This document shows, piece by piece, positions 15,249-23,976 of a stretch of 28,750 nucleotides of DNA. The stretch spans positions 1 to 28,750 of the forward strand of contig JAEZKC010000063.1 in the NCBI GenBank assembly GCA_023436205.1, in the 5' to 3' direction. The notes below the pieces were generated by a model, which was not told the origin of the DNA, made no database searches, and worked only from the letters and a program-made list of their open reading frames with translations. The position numbers were made by a program, and so were the translations under genes. This DNA is from Fibrobacterota bacterium (GTDB lineage Bacteria; Fibrobacterota; Chitinivibrionia; Chitinivibrionales; Chitinispirillaceae). Positions within the stretch are counted from its first letter, which is position 1. Every line of letters begins with the position of its first letter.

Positions 15249-16238
15249 ATGAAGGCTGAACGGCATATTGTAAAGAACGAAATTCAAAAGGGTGAATTCT
15301 GGAAACCCTGCCCCGGAACTGCCGATTCCTACTATTGTTGTGGGTATCAGATTCTCACTCCTCTTACCGGGTGCGGAATGTACTGCAGTTTCTGCATTCT
15401 GCAGGTTTACTTTGATCATCAGCACCAGACAGTATTCAGTAATTTTGAAGATCTGGAGAGAGAAGTTCATCAGAAAATGCAGGAGCACACCTCAGATGTG
15501 CTTCGTATCGGAACCGGTGAATTTGGTGATTCGCTTTTTCAGGAAAACAGGCTCGGGTTATCCAGAAAAGTCGCCGCAGTTCTGGACAGATATGAAAATG
15601 TTCTGACGGAGTTCAAGACTAAAAGTGTCAATGTGGAAAAGCTTTCGGAGATTGCCAATCCACAGAGGGTGGTGATCGCGTTTTCACTGAATACCGAGAG
15701 GATGATTCGTGAGTTGGAGGAGGGAACCGCTCCTCTTGCAAAGAGGATGGAGGCTGCCCGTCTCTGTGAAGAGAGGGGATTCAATGTGGCATTCCATTTT
15801 GACCCCATGGTGTGGTATGAGGGGTGGGAAGAGGAGTATTGCGGGGTGGTCCGCATGATTTATGATTATATTAAAGACCCTGAGAAGATCGCCTGGGTAA
15901 GCATGGGCGGTTTCAGAACCATGCCCGCTCTTAAAGCGCAATTGCGCAGTGAGGATAAGCATCTACCGCTCTTCGCCGGTGAAATGATCTTAGGTGCAGA
16001 TGGTAAATTGCGTTACCCTCGGCCTTTACGAATAGCTTTCTACAAGGCAATGGACGCAGAATTTCGCCGTTTTCATCCTGATGTTACTCTTTACATGTGC
16101 ATGGAAAGTCCCGAAGTGTGGGATGAATGCGGCATGCTGCATCGGATTCCCAATGGGTTAACGGCATACCTTGATGAGCGGGCAAAAGTTATTTTGAAAC
16201 TGCCAAAAGCAGAGGAGCAGCATGCTGAGAATCGGTAA
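15249..16238 (+). CDS. Spore-photolyase-like radical SAM protein
   Basis: A 329-residue protein with the radical SAM motif C42-xxx-C46-xx-C49 in LTGCGMYCSFCIL, set after a CGYQILTPLTGC lead as in the SPL (spore photoproduct lyase) family. It also has RIGTGEFGDSL, TEFKTKSVNVEKL, IAFSLNTERMIRELEEGTAP and FHFDPMVWYEGW, all in the order seen in SplB-like proteins. True SplB repairs spore photoproduct using a further conserved Cys near the C-terminus. Here MCMESPEVWDECG (about residues 287-299) carries Cys residues in that region, but equivalence is uncertain. Function in a probably non-sporulating organism is unknown. ATG 15249 directly follows the tcdA stop. A longer start at 15213 would overlap tcdA by 35 bases. 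Confidence 0.8.
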   Translation: MKAERHIVKNEIQKGEFWKPCPGTADSYYCCGYQILTPLTGCGMYCSFCILQVYFDHQHQTVFSNFEDLEREVHQKMQEHTSDVLRIGTGEFGDSLFQENRLGLSRKVAAVLDRYENVLTEFKTKSVNVEKLSEIANPQRVVIAFSLNTERMIRELEEGTAPLAKRMEAARLCEERGFNVAFHFDPMVWYEGWEEEYCGVVRMIYDYIKDPEKIAWVSMGGFRTMPALKAQLRSEDKHLPLFAGEMILGADGKLRYPRPLRIAFYKAMDAEFRRFHPDVTLYMCMESPEVWDECGMLHRIPNGLTAYLDERAKVILKLPKAEEQHAENR

Positions 16239-16917
16239 TTTGGAATTGGGAAAAGTCCCTCGGGTGGTGGGGGTGGTTGATGAGGTCCTGCCTGCAGCTT
16301 CAGTTTCCAGTTTGCAGGACAAAGGTGTAGATATCTTTGAAATACGCGTTGATAGATACAACTTGTCGGAAACTAAGCTTCAGGATTATCTGAAAGAGAT
16401 CAGATCCGCCGTTTCATCTCCTCTTATCGGAACCGTAAGGGAAACCGAGCAGAATCGGCAGAACCGCCTCACAATTTTTAAGAGCATGGTGCCTTTTGTC
16501 GATTGCGTGGATATCGAGCTCGGCACTCCAATCTGGAAAGAGATGCTCGATGCAGCTTCGGGGAAGCTGATCATGGTCTCAGAACACGATTTTGAAAAGA
16601 CTCCCGACAGATCCGGACTTGAAGATCTGGTGAAAAGGTCTATCGATCAGGGAGCTCAGGTTGTTAAGATTGCCGTTATGGCACACACTGCTGCTGATGT
16701 AACTCGACTTCTAAGATTTACAGAGGATTGTGATGTGCCCTTAGTGACCATTGCAATGGGGGAGGTCGGAACTGTAAGCCGCGTTATTGCTCCACTGTTC
16801 AAGTCACTTTTTACCTACGGTTTTCTTGGCGAGTCGGTTGCTCCGGGGCAGCTCTCCGCGCGTAAACTGGCAGAAGAGCTTGATCTTTATTTTCCCCGGC
16901 GCCGCAATCAGTTATGA
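16222..16917 (+). CDS. aroD: Type I 3-dehydroquinate dehydratase
   Basis: Third step of the shikimate pathway: dehydration of 3-dehydroquinate through a Schiff-base lysine. The 231-residue protein keeps all key residues of the type I enzyme: E40/R42/D44 in FEIRVD, the catalytic H122 in SEHDF, the Schiff-base K149 in VVKIAVMA, and R187 in VSRVIAPLF, with the closing APGQLSA loop that carries the substrate-binding Gln. The start overlaps the upstream radical SAM gene by 17 bases, with GAGGAG 5 bases before the ATG, which implies coupled translation. The 3' end overlaps the convergent minus-strand peptidase gene by 10 bases, so there is no room for a terminator between them. Confidence 0.95.
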   Translation: MLRIGNLELGKVPRVVGVVDEVLPAASVSSLQDKGVDIFEIRVDRYNLSETKLQDYLKEIRSAVSSPLIGTVRETEQNRQNRLTIFKSMVPFVDCVDIELGTPIWKEMLDAASGKLIMVSEHDFEKTPDRSGLEDLVKRSIDQGAQVVKIAVMAHTAADVTRLLRFTEDCDVPLVTIAMGEVGTVSRVIAPLFKSLFTYGFLGESVAPGQLSARKLAEELDLYFPRRRNQL

Positions 16918-19900
16918 ATCCGGCCTGAAAAGCCGCTTTTCATTCTGGACGGCAGAAAGTAGTCTGGTGTACTCATCAGACCCCAGCCGTCAAAGTCGAA
17001 ACCGATCGACAGAGCGAAACGGTTACCGCCTAAAGTGGCCACATCTGGTTTGATACCTTCAGGCATTCCCAGCGTGTCGGCTCTATCCATTCCGTAATCC
17101 CATCTGAATTTAAGCGCAAATGGATAGGCATTGAACGATATGGCTTCAAGTCTCAGTTCCGCCCCGTATGAAAGCAGCCAGTCTGATCTTTTGAACTTCA
17201 AGGCGTCTTCCGGATTTTCCCATCCCGCTCCACCGCAGACGTTAATTGCTCCGTAAATTCTGTCAAAATAAAGAAAACTCCATTTACGATCAATCGACTT
17301 GGGCCAGAGAGGAAAACGGTAGGACAGTTCTCCGCTCAGTACGGCTTTTCCCGATACCAGTACTGTGTCGGTAATAATGGTATCTCCATTTGTGTCTTCT
17401 CTCTCATACTTATAGTAGTAAATGTACCCCGGAACCTGAGCTACAGGCTCATAGAAGGAGGGAATTGCAGGATCATTGATTGGTTTGATATAGGCGCCGC
17501 TCAAGTCCAGATGAATATCATGTTTGGAGTACAGGGGAGAATTCATTCCGAATTTGAATCTTCCAGTGACCTCATGAAATAGGTAACGATCATAACTTTC
17601 TTTCAGTACAGTGGAGTTAGTATCAAAGCTGTTTTCCTCTTTCAACGAGTACTGGTTCCAGAAGTTGTACTGCACTTTAGCCGCCATTCCCGTAGGAGAA
17701 ACATTCATGCGGGGGTTAATGGCGGCATTCATGAAATTAAACATCGCTCCGGCACGAAATCCTTTGCTGAGATTATAACGGAAAAAGCTCTGATCGTACG
17801 CTTCTTCCAGGTCAAGACCTACATCGTAGCGGTTATAGCCGGTAAAGGCTGTCAGTCCAGCAGTTTTGCCGAGGGGATACATGGCACTGAGGAGGAAATT
17901 GTGCAGCTGTATATTGTACGGAAGCTTAAGCATCGCCTCTTCCGATTCTTCGTAGAACCAGTCTTCGCCTGCTATTCCTCGTATCATGTAATCAATGCTC
18001 AAATTGATCGGGAGCACGCTGGTGCTGGCGAAAACACCCGCATCATAGGAGGCGAGCGGATTAATTCCGCCCTTGTCTAAACTGAAAAAGCTCAGTATGC
18101 GGCTGGGTTCAATCAGAAGAAAGGCACCCGCCTCAGTCCCCACGCCGGCCCAGGCCAAGGGGTCCATCAGGTTGCATACCAGACCGGCTTTCATGCGGGT
18201 TACACCCTTGGTAAAATCATCATCGCTGGTGACAATCTGCTCTCCTATAAGGGTGGGGACCATTAAAAATTGCTTTGGAAAACGGGAATAGTGCCTGCGG
18301 TTCGATAAGGAAATTCTGCTTTCTTCTTTGACATCTTTTCCCCTCAGTACCACGGCATTGCTGAGAGTTTCTGAATTCAGTACCTTTATTGAGTCAAGCA
18401 GATAGATTCCGTAGCCATCCGGATCGTAGCCGGTGAAGACCAGTTTTTTGCCGTCCGGTGATACTGAGGGTGAGAATGCACCGCCAGCGACATTTGTCAA
18501 TCGTTCCAGTTTATTATCAGAGAAGACGTAGCGATAAATGTTGAAGATTCCCGTTCTGTCAGAAGAAAAATAGAGTGCCGAACCATCTTTGCTGAAATAG
18601 GGGTGTCGTTCATCTTTGTCGGTATCACAGATAACGGAGAATGTTTTATTGAGTGTGTCATAGATGCCGATTTTGCGATTGTCACCATCAATATAATCAA
18701 TCGCAATACTGTGCCCGTCTGGTGACCAGTTCAGGGAGAAGATCACATTGAAAGTTGCGGAATCAGACCCAGTTTCGGGAAGTGAAACCTTTTTGTAAAA
18801 ATCGGACTTTGATTTGATTCTGGGATAGACGACTCTAAAATCTTTACCGGAAGTATCGGTGATGGCCAGATAGTATTTATCATACTTTCGTTCTGCGCAG
18901 GCTAAACGGTTACCATCAGGTGAGAATGCAGTAGTAAGAATGCTTCTTTGAGTTGTGACTTGTCTCTCTGTTTTCTTTTTAAACAAGCTGAATTTCGGCT
19001 TTTCGGGAGGAAGTGTATCAATGAAGAGATCGAAAGTCCTTTGTCCTCCCAGTTTGGAATCCTGGACAGATTTGTTGGAATGTCTGCTTACAAAGGCGAT
19101 TCTTCCGCTTGGAGCATGAATATCGTAATCGTTACTTACCCCCATTTCCACCTTGATCTTCTTTTTATCTTCCACCGTGTCGGACAGGTTGTAAGAAACC
19201 AGTGATCTGAATGAGTACTCATTTTTCCCGTTCGAGAGAAAGTAGATTTTCTTTCCATCAGGAGAAAAGCGCGGGAGATCATTGTCGAAACCGTCTTTGT
19301 TTATCTTCCTGCCGTAAACCTGCGTTCCGATATCCTTGATCTGAGCCCTGTAGGTGGCTTCAAGACTTTTTTTCCAGTTATAGTAGAGTTCCTGGGCGGA
19401 GATACCCAGAGCCGCCTTTATTGAAGCATCGAAAGTCAATCTGTCGAAGCGGGAACTTTCGCGAAGCAGGGCCAGGATCTTGTCATATCCGTAGGTTTCC
19501 GAGATGTATTTAACAAGTGAAAAGCCGTGGTTGTATGTTTTTTCGTAATCATCGCCCCGGCCGGTAAACACATTCATGTGCGCCCAGGATAGTAACTTTC
19601 CGCTGGCTGTCAGACTGCGTAGTATCATATCACGATGCGTATCCCAGGAGTCAGCTCCGTGGCGGCTGCTTTCATACTGGGCGATTCCTTCTGTAAACCA
19701 TGGGGGAAGTACTTCCGATGGATATACATGTAACGCCTCGGTCCTGAAGCTCTGATTGGGATGGGTGAAATACCCTACTTGTATGCTGGGGATTTTCGGA
19801 GAAAGCTTAAACCCGGTACTTATGGATACTACATGGGCGAATTCGTGAGTGACCACATCATCAAACCAGTCGGAGCTTCCTCTGAGGTTGAATTCATAGT

Positions 19901-20213
19901 CATGCACCCCGATGAATATGAAATTGAAATTGGGGTAGGCGAATCCCTCGGGTATATCTCCGTCGTAAATGACTACTTCGGTTTTTCCGGGGAGTGTCAG
20001 ATCGTAAGTATCGGTGTATATGTTGTAGAGTTCTTCGAGCTTATTGGCGACTCTTTTTGTGAGATGGTCCAGGCCTGCATGGTAATGGATCTTAAAGTGA
20101 GCCGATTCAACGGTAAAGAACTTCTGGCCGTAAGCGTTGTTTTTTTGGGCTGCATCTGCTCCGAAATGGAGCAGCAGAATGCAGATCGTGAGCAATAATG
20201 TCTTTATCTTCAT
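16908..20213 (-). CDS. MA-clan metallopeptidase with PD40 propeller and C-terminal outer-membrane barrel
   Basis: A 1101-residue exported protein. Signal peptide 1-21, ending GADA. The peptidase domain runs to about 295: THEFAHVVS gives an intact H123-E124-xx-H127 zinc motif, and WFTEGIAQYE (172-181) supplies the third ligand E175, as in gluzincins of the peptidase MA-like type. About 305-640: TolB/PD40 blades (RFSPDGKKIYFLS, AFSPDGNRLACAE, NWSPDGHSIAID, SVSPDGKKLVFTG). About 660-1101: alternating hydrophobic strands typical of a surface-antigen-like beta-barrel. The likely role is a surface-exposed or periplasmic protease anchored by its own barrel. It follows the pseudo-M6 gene by 24 bases and is the last gene of the operon, running 10 bases into convergent aroD. 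Weak GGAAA precedes the ATG. Confidence 0.85.
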   Translation of the reverse strand: MKIKTLLLTICILLLHFGADAAQKNNAYGQKFFTVESAHFKIHYHAGLDHLTKRVANKLEELYNIYTDTYDLTLPGKTEVVIYDGDIPEGFAYPNFNFIFIGVHDYEFNLRGSSDWFDDVVTHEFAHVVSISTGFKLSPKIPSIQVGYFTHPNQSFRTEALHVYPSEVLPPWFTEGIAQYESSRHGADSWDTHRDMILRSLTASGKLLSWAHMNVFTGRGDDYEKTYNHGFSLVKYISETYGYDKILALLRESSRFDRLTFDASIKAALGISAQELYYNWKKSLEATYRAQIKDIGTQVYGRKINKDGFDNDLPRFSPDGKKIYFLSNGKNEYSFRSLVSYNLSDTVEDKKKIKVEMGVSNDYDIHAPSGRIAFVSRHSNKSVQDSKLGGQRTFDLFIDTLPPEKPKFSLFKKKTERQVTTQRSILTTAFSPDGNRLACAERKYDKYYLAITDTSGKDFRVVYPRIKSKSDFYKKVSLPETGSDSATFNVIFSLNWSPDGHSIAIDYIDGDNRKIGIYDTLNKTFSVICDTDKDERHPYFSKDGSALYFSSDRTGIFNIYRYVFSDNKLERLTNVAGGAFSPSVSPDGKKLVFTGYDPDGYGIYLLDSIKVLNSETLSNAVVLRGKDVKEESRISLSNRRHYSRFPKQFLMVPTLIGEQIVTSDDDFTKGVTRMKAGLVCNLMDPLAWAGVGTEAGAFLLIEPSRILSFFSLDKGGINPLASYDAGVFASTSVLPINLSIDYMIRGIAGEDWFYEESEEAMLKLPYNIQLHNFLLSAMYPLGKTAGLTAFTGYNRYDVGLDLEEAYDQSFFRYNLSKGFRAGAMFNFMNAAINPRMNVSPTGMAAKVQYNFWNQYSLKEENSFDTNSTVLKESYDRYLFHEVTGRFKFGMNSPLYSKHDIHLDLSGAYIKPINDPAIPSFYEPVAQVPGYIYYYKYEREDTNGDTIITDTVLVSGKAVLSGELSYRFPLWPKSIDRKWSFLYFDRIYGAINVCGGAGWENPEDALKFKRSDWLLSYGAELRLEAISFNAYPFALKFRWDYGMDRADTLGMPEGIKPDVATLGGNRFALSIGFDFDGWGLMSTPDYFLPSRMKSGFSGRIHN

Positions 20214-20237
20214 TAAATTTTTCCAGTCAGGATCAGT

Positions 20238-23200
20238 TTACTTTACAACCGCCATTTTCCAGAAACGGGTGTGTTTTGTACCCCCGATGTGTGCTTCCAT
20301 CCTGCAGCGGTAGATTCCAGGGCCATATTTGCCAAGCTTGACTACAATTTCGTTCCAGTCAGGAAAGCTTCCGCTCAGGCCAGTAAAAGAGTCCATCTTG
20401 TGCCCGGTGATAGTATAAATATCAAGGCGAACATTCTTGGCCTGACCCGAAAACTTGTACTTGAACGTGGTTTCAGAGGCTCCCGCTGTAGGGTTGGGGT
20501 AGTTCCAGAATGTCAGGGGCTCTTTTTCCACATACTCGATTTGGGGCAGAGCTGATCCGTAGGCAAAGGAGCGAGCTGCATCATAACCATTCTGAGGCCA
20601 GTAGAGTGAATCGGGTAAAATATCAGCCGGCAGTCGCCATCTGTACACCAGTCCATCGGAGGATGCCGCAAACAGATCTGGTGTGGTGTTGTCACTGCGG
20701 GTGACTAAGGGAGAACCGGTAACTGGTCCGCCTGCTGAAATGGGCCAGGTTGACTGTGGAACAGGCCAGTTGCTTCCCAGTGCCGAAGCGTTGCTTAGCG
20801 GACGATTGGCATCAGCGGTAAGTGCGTCGATAAAGCCGCCCGGAATCACGTAGGGATAGATCAGGGAATCTCCCAATTCAAGTACTGTGTCTATAGTGGC
20901 AGCACTCAGGTCCCATAAGCTGTCGAGAGTGCCATCCTCTCTGCGAAAAGTGATTGTCCCTTTGTCTCTATCCGCAGTTTCGATCTTGGTGATCATAAAG
21001 GTGGCTTTTTCACCGGTGGGAGATGAAAACAGCACCAGTGGTTTTTTCCCGCTGCCGGAAACAACCACAGGAGATGTGGTGATGCTTCCGCGCTGATACC
21101 AGTATCGGTTATCAAGATAGGCAGGCCACCTGCTCAGAAGCGCACCTTTATAATTAAGGGCGTAAACGCCATTTGTTCCACTTACTATTATATCAAGGTA
21201 GCCGTCACGGTTGAGATCCGCAAGTGCGGGTGCGGAAAAGTTCCTGGGATATCTGCTGCGGACATCCTTCTTTTCTTCCGGATCTACATAATAAGCATTT
21301 GCCCAGTCGTTAGGCTTCTCTTTCCAGCCCTCCATGAGAGACAGCTGATTGTCATAAACCCAGATCCCGTGTCTGCTGTCGGCCACCACCAGTTCGCTCT
21401 TGCCATCCCGGTTGATGTCACCGCTGACAAGTGTAAATGGTCCGATTCCGTTGGGAACGGCAACTGATTTGAGGGGCGTTGATGAGCCGCTGTTGCACAG
21501 GGAAAGCAATCCGTTTGTTTGAATTGCAGCAAATGCCCCGGCAGTTTCTCTCATGACAGCGATGGCGCACACCGATGAGTCAGACGCCAGTTTAATCAGT
21601 CCAGTAGAATCAGTCCCTTCTCCGACAAGCAGCTTTCCTTTTTCAAGGCCAAGTACCCAGGAGTCATTTCCAGTACCACATACATAACTTGTGGGAGTAC
21701 CATGCAAGCTCAGGATCACATGATTTGCATTTATCTCAGTAACTGAGTTGTAGATGTGCAAAGATTTCTTTTTGGAGGGAATGTAGATACTGTTACCTAC
21801 ATAGCTCGGAAAAGTAAATGCGCCTTCGATGCTGTCGAGAAACGGGGCATACAAGAGAGAATCAGAAAGCGTGTCTCCCTTGTAGTCAACGAATTGAATC
21901 GGCGCTTTTAAACTGCCAAAGGAACTTGCCTTTGATGTATCTGTGGCATACACATAGAGTCTTCCGGATTCGCTTAAGAGCACAAGCTCCTTGCCTGCTG
22001 AAGATTCACTGATGTCAGCCGATAGAGGATCATGGAATTTTTCGGGAGCTACTTTTTTTGGCCACCCGGGGACCTGATAATCATAGCTAAGGTTGATGCG
22101 GAACACACTGTCGCTGAAATTGATCACCGTTGTGGTATCAAAACGCATCGACAGCTCTTTTCTAAGCTGCGATTCGGGTGTTGACGGAGTTATCTGCAGG
22201 TGCAAATAGGTGTGCCCGCCATCATTGCTGCGGGTCGAGGGGCGGCTGTAAGGACCGAAACCCTTTACATCCTTTGTCACCTTTTCCTTCTTTGTTGTTC
22301 TGTAAGGGAAAATGTCCTCTGCACCACCGTAATCGTAGGCTGCCTGGTAAAATGGGCTTACAATGCCCAGATCGTTGATTCCGTCAGCTTCCACCAGACG
22401 AACACCTCTATAGGTGGAGTCTGCATTCACGAAATTGTAACTCAACCGGTCTCTAATAACTCTTTCGTCGATGTGCCATACAAGAACGCCGGATGCAGGC
22501 AGGCTGACATCGTTATTTTCTGCTTTAAGTATGACATTATATTCAGATGCCAATTCCTGAACATTGCTGTCAAGGTTGACATTGAAAGGATAAGAGGCAA
22601 TGATCGAGGAATCTGGAGCGGATGCGATTTCGGCTGCATCCTTATCGTAATTGAAATGGCTTTTTTTGCCGGAGAGGTTGCGTTGTCTGTTTTCAATAAG
22701 ATAGTATTCATGGCTGTTGATAGGGACCAGGAGTATGGTGGTGTCGTTTTGCGATTCCAGAGGATGATCCAGAGCAAGTGAAAGTGCCTTGACCGAGTGG
22801 GTGCTGCTGCCGCTTATGGAGGCGGGGTATACTTTATCCCATCCCATGAATGCCCGCACCCAGGCGCTGGGGTAGGGGGGAATGAATCCTCGACCGGCGG
22901 AATAACCTGCGAAATCCATAATGCAGAAAGCACCTACTGCCGTATATTGATTTGATGTGGAAAAGAGGTCGGGGATTCCCAGCTGACGGGCCACCTGATT
23001 TACAAGTACACCCTGGATTCCCCAGTTGAGGCCATCCTGGTTGGATGTTTCCGCGCACATCATCAGTTCATCAATCAGTATGGATTGACCATTGTCGCCC
23101 ACTACACTGACACCGGCATCTTTCAAGCCAAGCGAATCCTTGTAGAACTTGAAAAATTCCTTGTTGATGAAAGCATCAATCATGTCTGATGGCGAATCTG

Positions 23201-23924
23201 CTCCGGCGGCTCCGTTTTCACCGCCATCGGTGAGATAGGATGCTCCGGCATGGAAAATGAGAATAACAGCCTTGCGATTCTTCTCTTTATCTCTGAGGAC
23301 ACCAGAGGAATCTCTGTAAAGCTTTCTGAATGGTGAATTATCTCCGTTTGCTGCATCTACCGCATCTCGAACAAACTGCATGAGTCCGTTCGTTTTCCTG
23401 TTCCAGTACTCATCGGTGGATTCCTTCTTCTTCTTCCAGCCCGGAGAGTAATGGGTCATTGTGTTCGTTACTTTAAATCCGATTTCATCTGGTCCGCTGG
23501 GATAAACCTCATAATCGAGAGTCAGATTGCCGCGGGACACTTTCTGAAAGTAGTTACGCACCCCTTCCAGTTGCCTGGCAAAATAGAGTGAGTCATGGGG
23601 AGTGGCGTCGAATTTGTAAATAGTATCCTGATTGTAGAACTTCTGTTCTCTTGCATCATCTCGAATGCCGAACAGTCCGTTTCCGGTGGTAAGAAGCGAG
23701 GTGTCACTGGCAAACTGTACTCTCAGGGCGATAATAAGCAGGGTATCTTTGGATTGCTTTGAAAAATTTATCGACCACTGATGATTTCGGGCTGTTTCCA
23801 CCAGTTCCTTGGTAGAGGTGCTTTTGAGCAGCATGTTTTTGCCGCCCGCTGGTCCTGAAGCGAGGACAAACGACACCAGCCCGGTTATTACCAGGCTGCA
23901 GAGAATACCGGATAGTTTGGACAT
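20238..23924 (-). CDS. M6-peptidase homologue with lost HExxH, FG-GAP repeats and T9SS-like C-terminal domain
   Basis: A 1228-residue exported protein with a signal segment at 4-22. Residues about 60-600 follow the M6 (immune inhibitor A-like) layout: VRNYFQKVSRGNL (122-134), GIPDLFST (316-323, family GLPDLYD) and GAFCIMDFAG (331-340, family GxWDLMxxG). The zinc motif that should precede GLPDLY reads N309-Q-V-A-R313 instead of HExxH, so all three canonical residues are changed and proteolysis is unlikely. DINRDGKSELVV (about 830) and DLNRDGYLDIIV (about 905) are FG-GAP/VCBS Ca-binding-like repeats. The end, from WNYPNPTAG to WKMAVVK (about 1138-1228), resembles T9SS type A or FlgD-Ig sorting domains. 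The gene lies 52 bases behind the PorV-like gene, in the same operon. Confidence 0.85.
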   Translation of the reverse strand: MSKLSGILCSLVITGLVSFVLASGPAGGKNMLLKSTSTKELVETARNHQWSINFSKQSKDTLLIIALRVQFASDTSLLTTGNGLFGIRDDAREQKFYNQDTIYKFDATPHDSLYFARQLEGVRNYFQKVSRGNLTLDYEVYPSGPDEIGFKVTNTMTHYSPGWKKKKESTDEYWNRKTNGLMQFVRDAVDAANGDNSPFRKLYRDSSGVLRDKEKNRKAVILIFHAGASYLTDGGENGAAGADSPSDMIDAFINKEFFKFYKDSLGLKDAGVSVVGDNGQSILIDELMMCAETSNQDGLNWGIQGVLVNQVARQLGIPDLFSTSNQYTAVGAFCIMDFAGYSAGRGFIPPYPSAWVRAFMGWDKVYPASISGSSTHSVKALSLALDHPLESQNDTTILLVPINSHEYYLIENRQRNLSGKKSHFNYDKDAAEIASAPDSSIIASYPFNVNLDSNVQELASEYNVILKAENNDVSLPASGVLVWHIDERVIRDRLSYNFVNADSTYRGVRLVEADGINDLGIVSPFYQAAYDYGGAEDIFPYRTTKKEKVTKDVKGFGPYSRPSTRSNDGGHTYLHLQITPSTPESQLRKELSMRFDTTTVINFSDSVFRINLSYDYQVPGWPKKVAPEKFHDPLSADISESSAGKELVLLSESGRLYVYATDTSKASSFGSLKAPIQFVDYKGDTLSDSLLYAPFLDSIEGAFTFPSYVGNSIYIPSKKKSLHIYNSVTEINANHVILSLHGTPTSYVCGTGNDSWVLGLEKGKLLVGEGTDSTGLIKLASDSSVCAIAVMRETAGAFAAIQTNGLLSLCNSGSSTPLKSVAVPNGIGPFTLVSGDINRDGKSELVVADSRHGIWVYDNQLSLMEGWKEKPNDWANAYYVDPEEKKDVRSRYPRNFSAPALADLNRDGYLDIIVSGTNGVYALNYKGALLSRWPAYLDNRYWYQRGSITTSPVVVSGSGKKPLVLFSSPTGEKATFMITKIETADRDKGTITFRREDGTLDSLWDLSAATIDTVLELGDSLIYPYVIPGGFIDALTADANRPLSNASALGSNWPVPQSTWPISAGGPVTGSPLVTRSDNTTPDLFAASSDGLVYRWRLPADILPDSLYWPQNGYDAARSFAYGSALPQIEYVEKEPLTFWNYPNPTAGASETTFKYKFSGQAKNVRLDIYTITGHKMDSFTGLSGSFPDWNEIVVKLGKYGPGIYRCRMEAHIGGTKHTRFWKMAVVK

Positions 23925-23976
23925 TACTTTTAACCTTCTGTAGCTGAAAACCGGTACTGGGTGACCGGAAGAGTGC

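Noticed and set aside
22200..22781. A 193-codon plus-strand open frame antisense to the pseudo-M6 gene
   Set aside because: It is entirely antisense to a long gene with clear domains; no start signal or family match.
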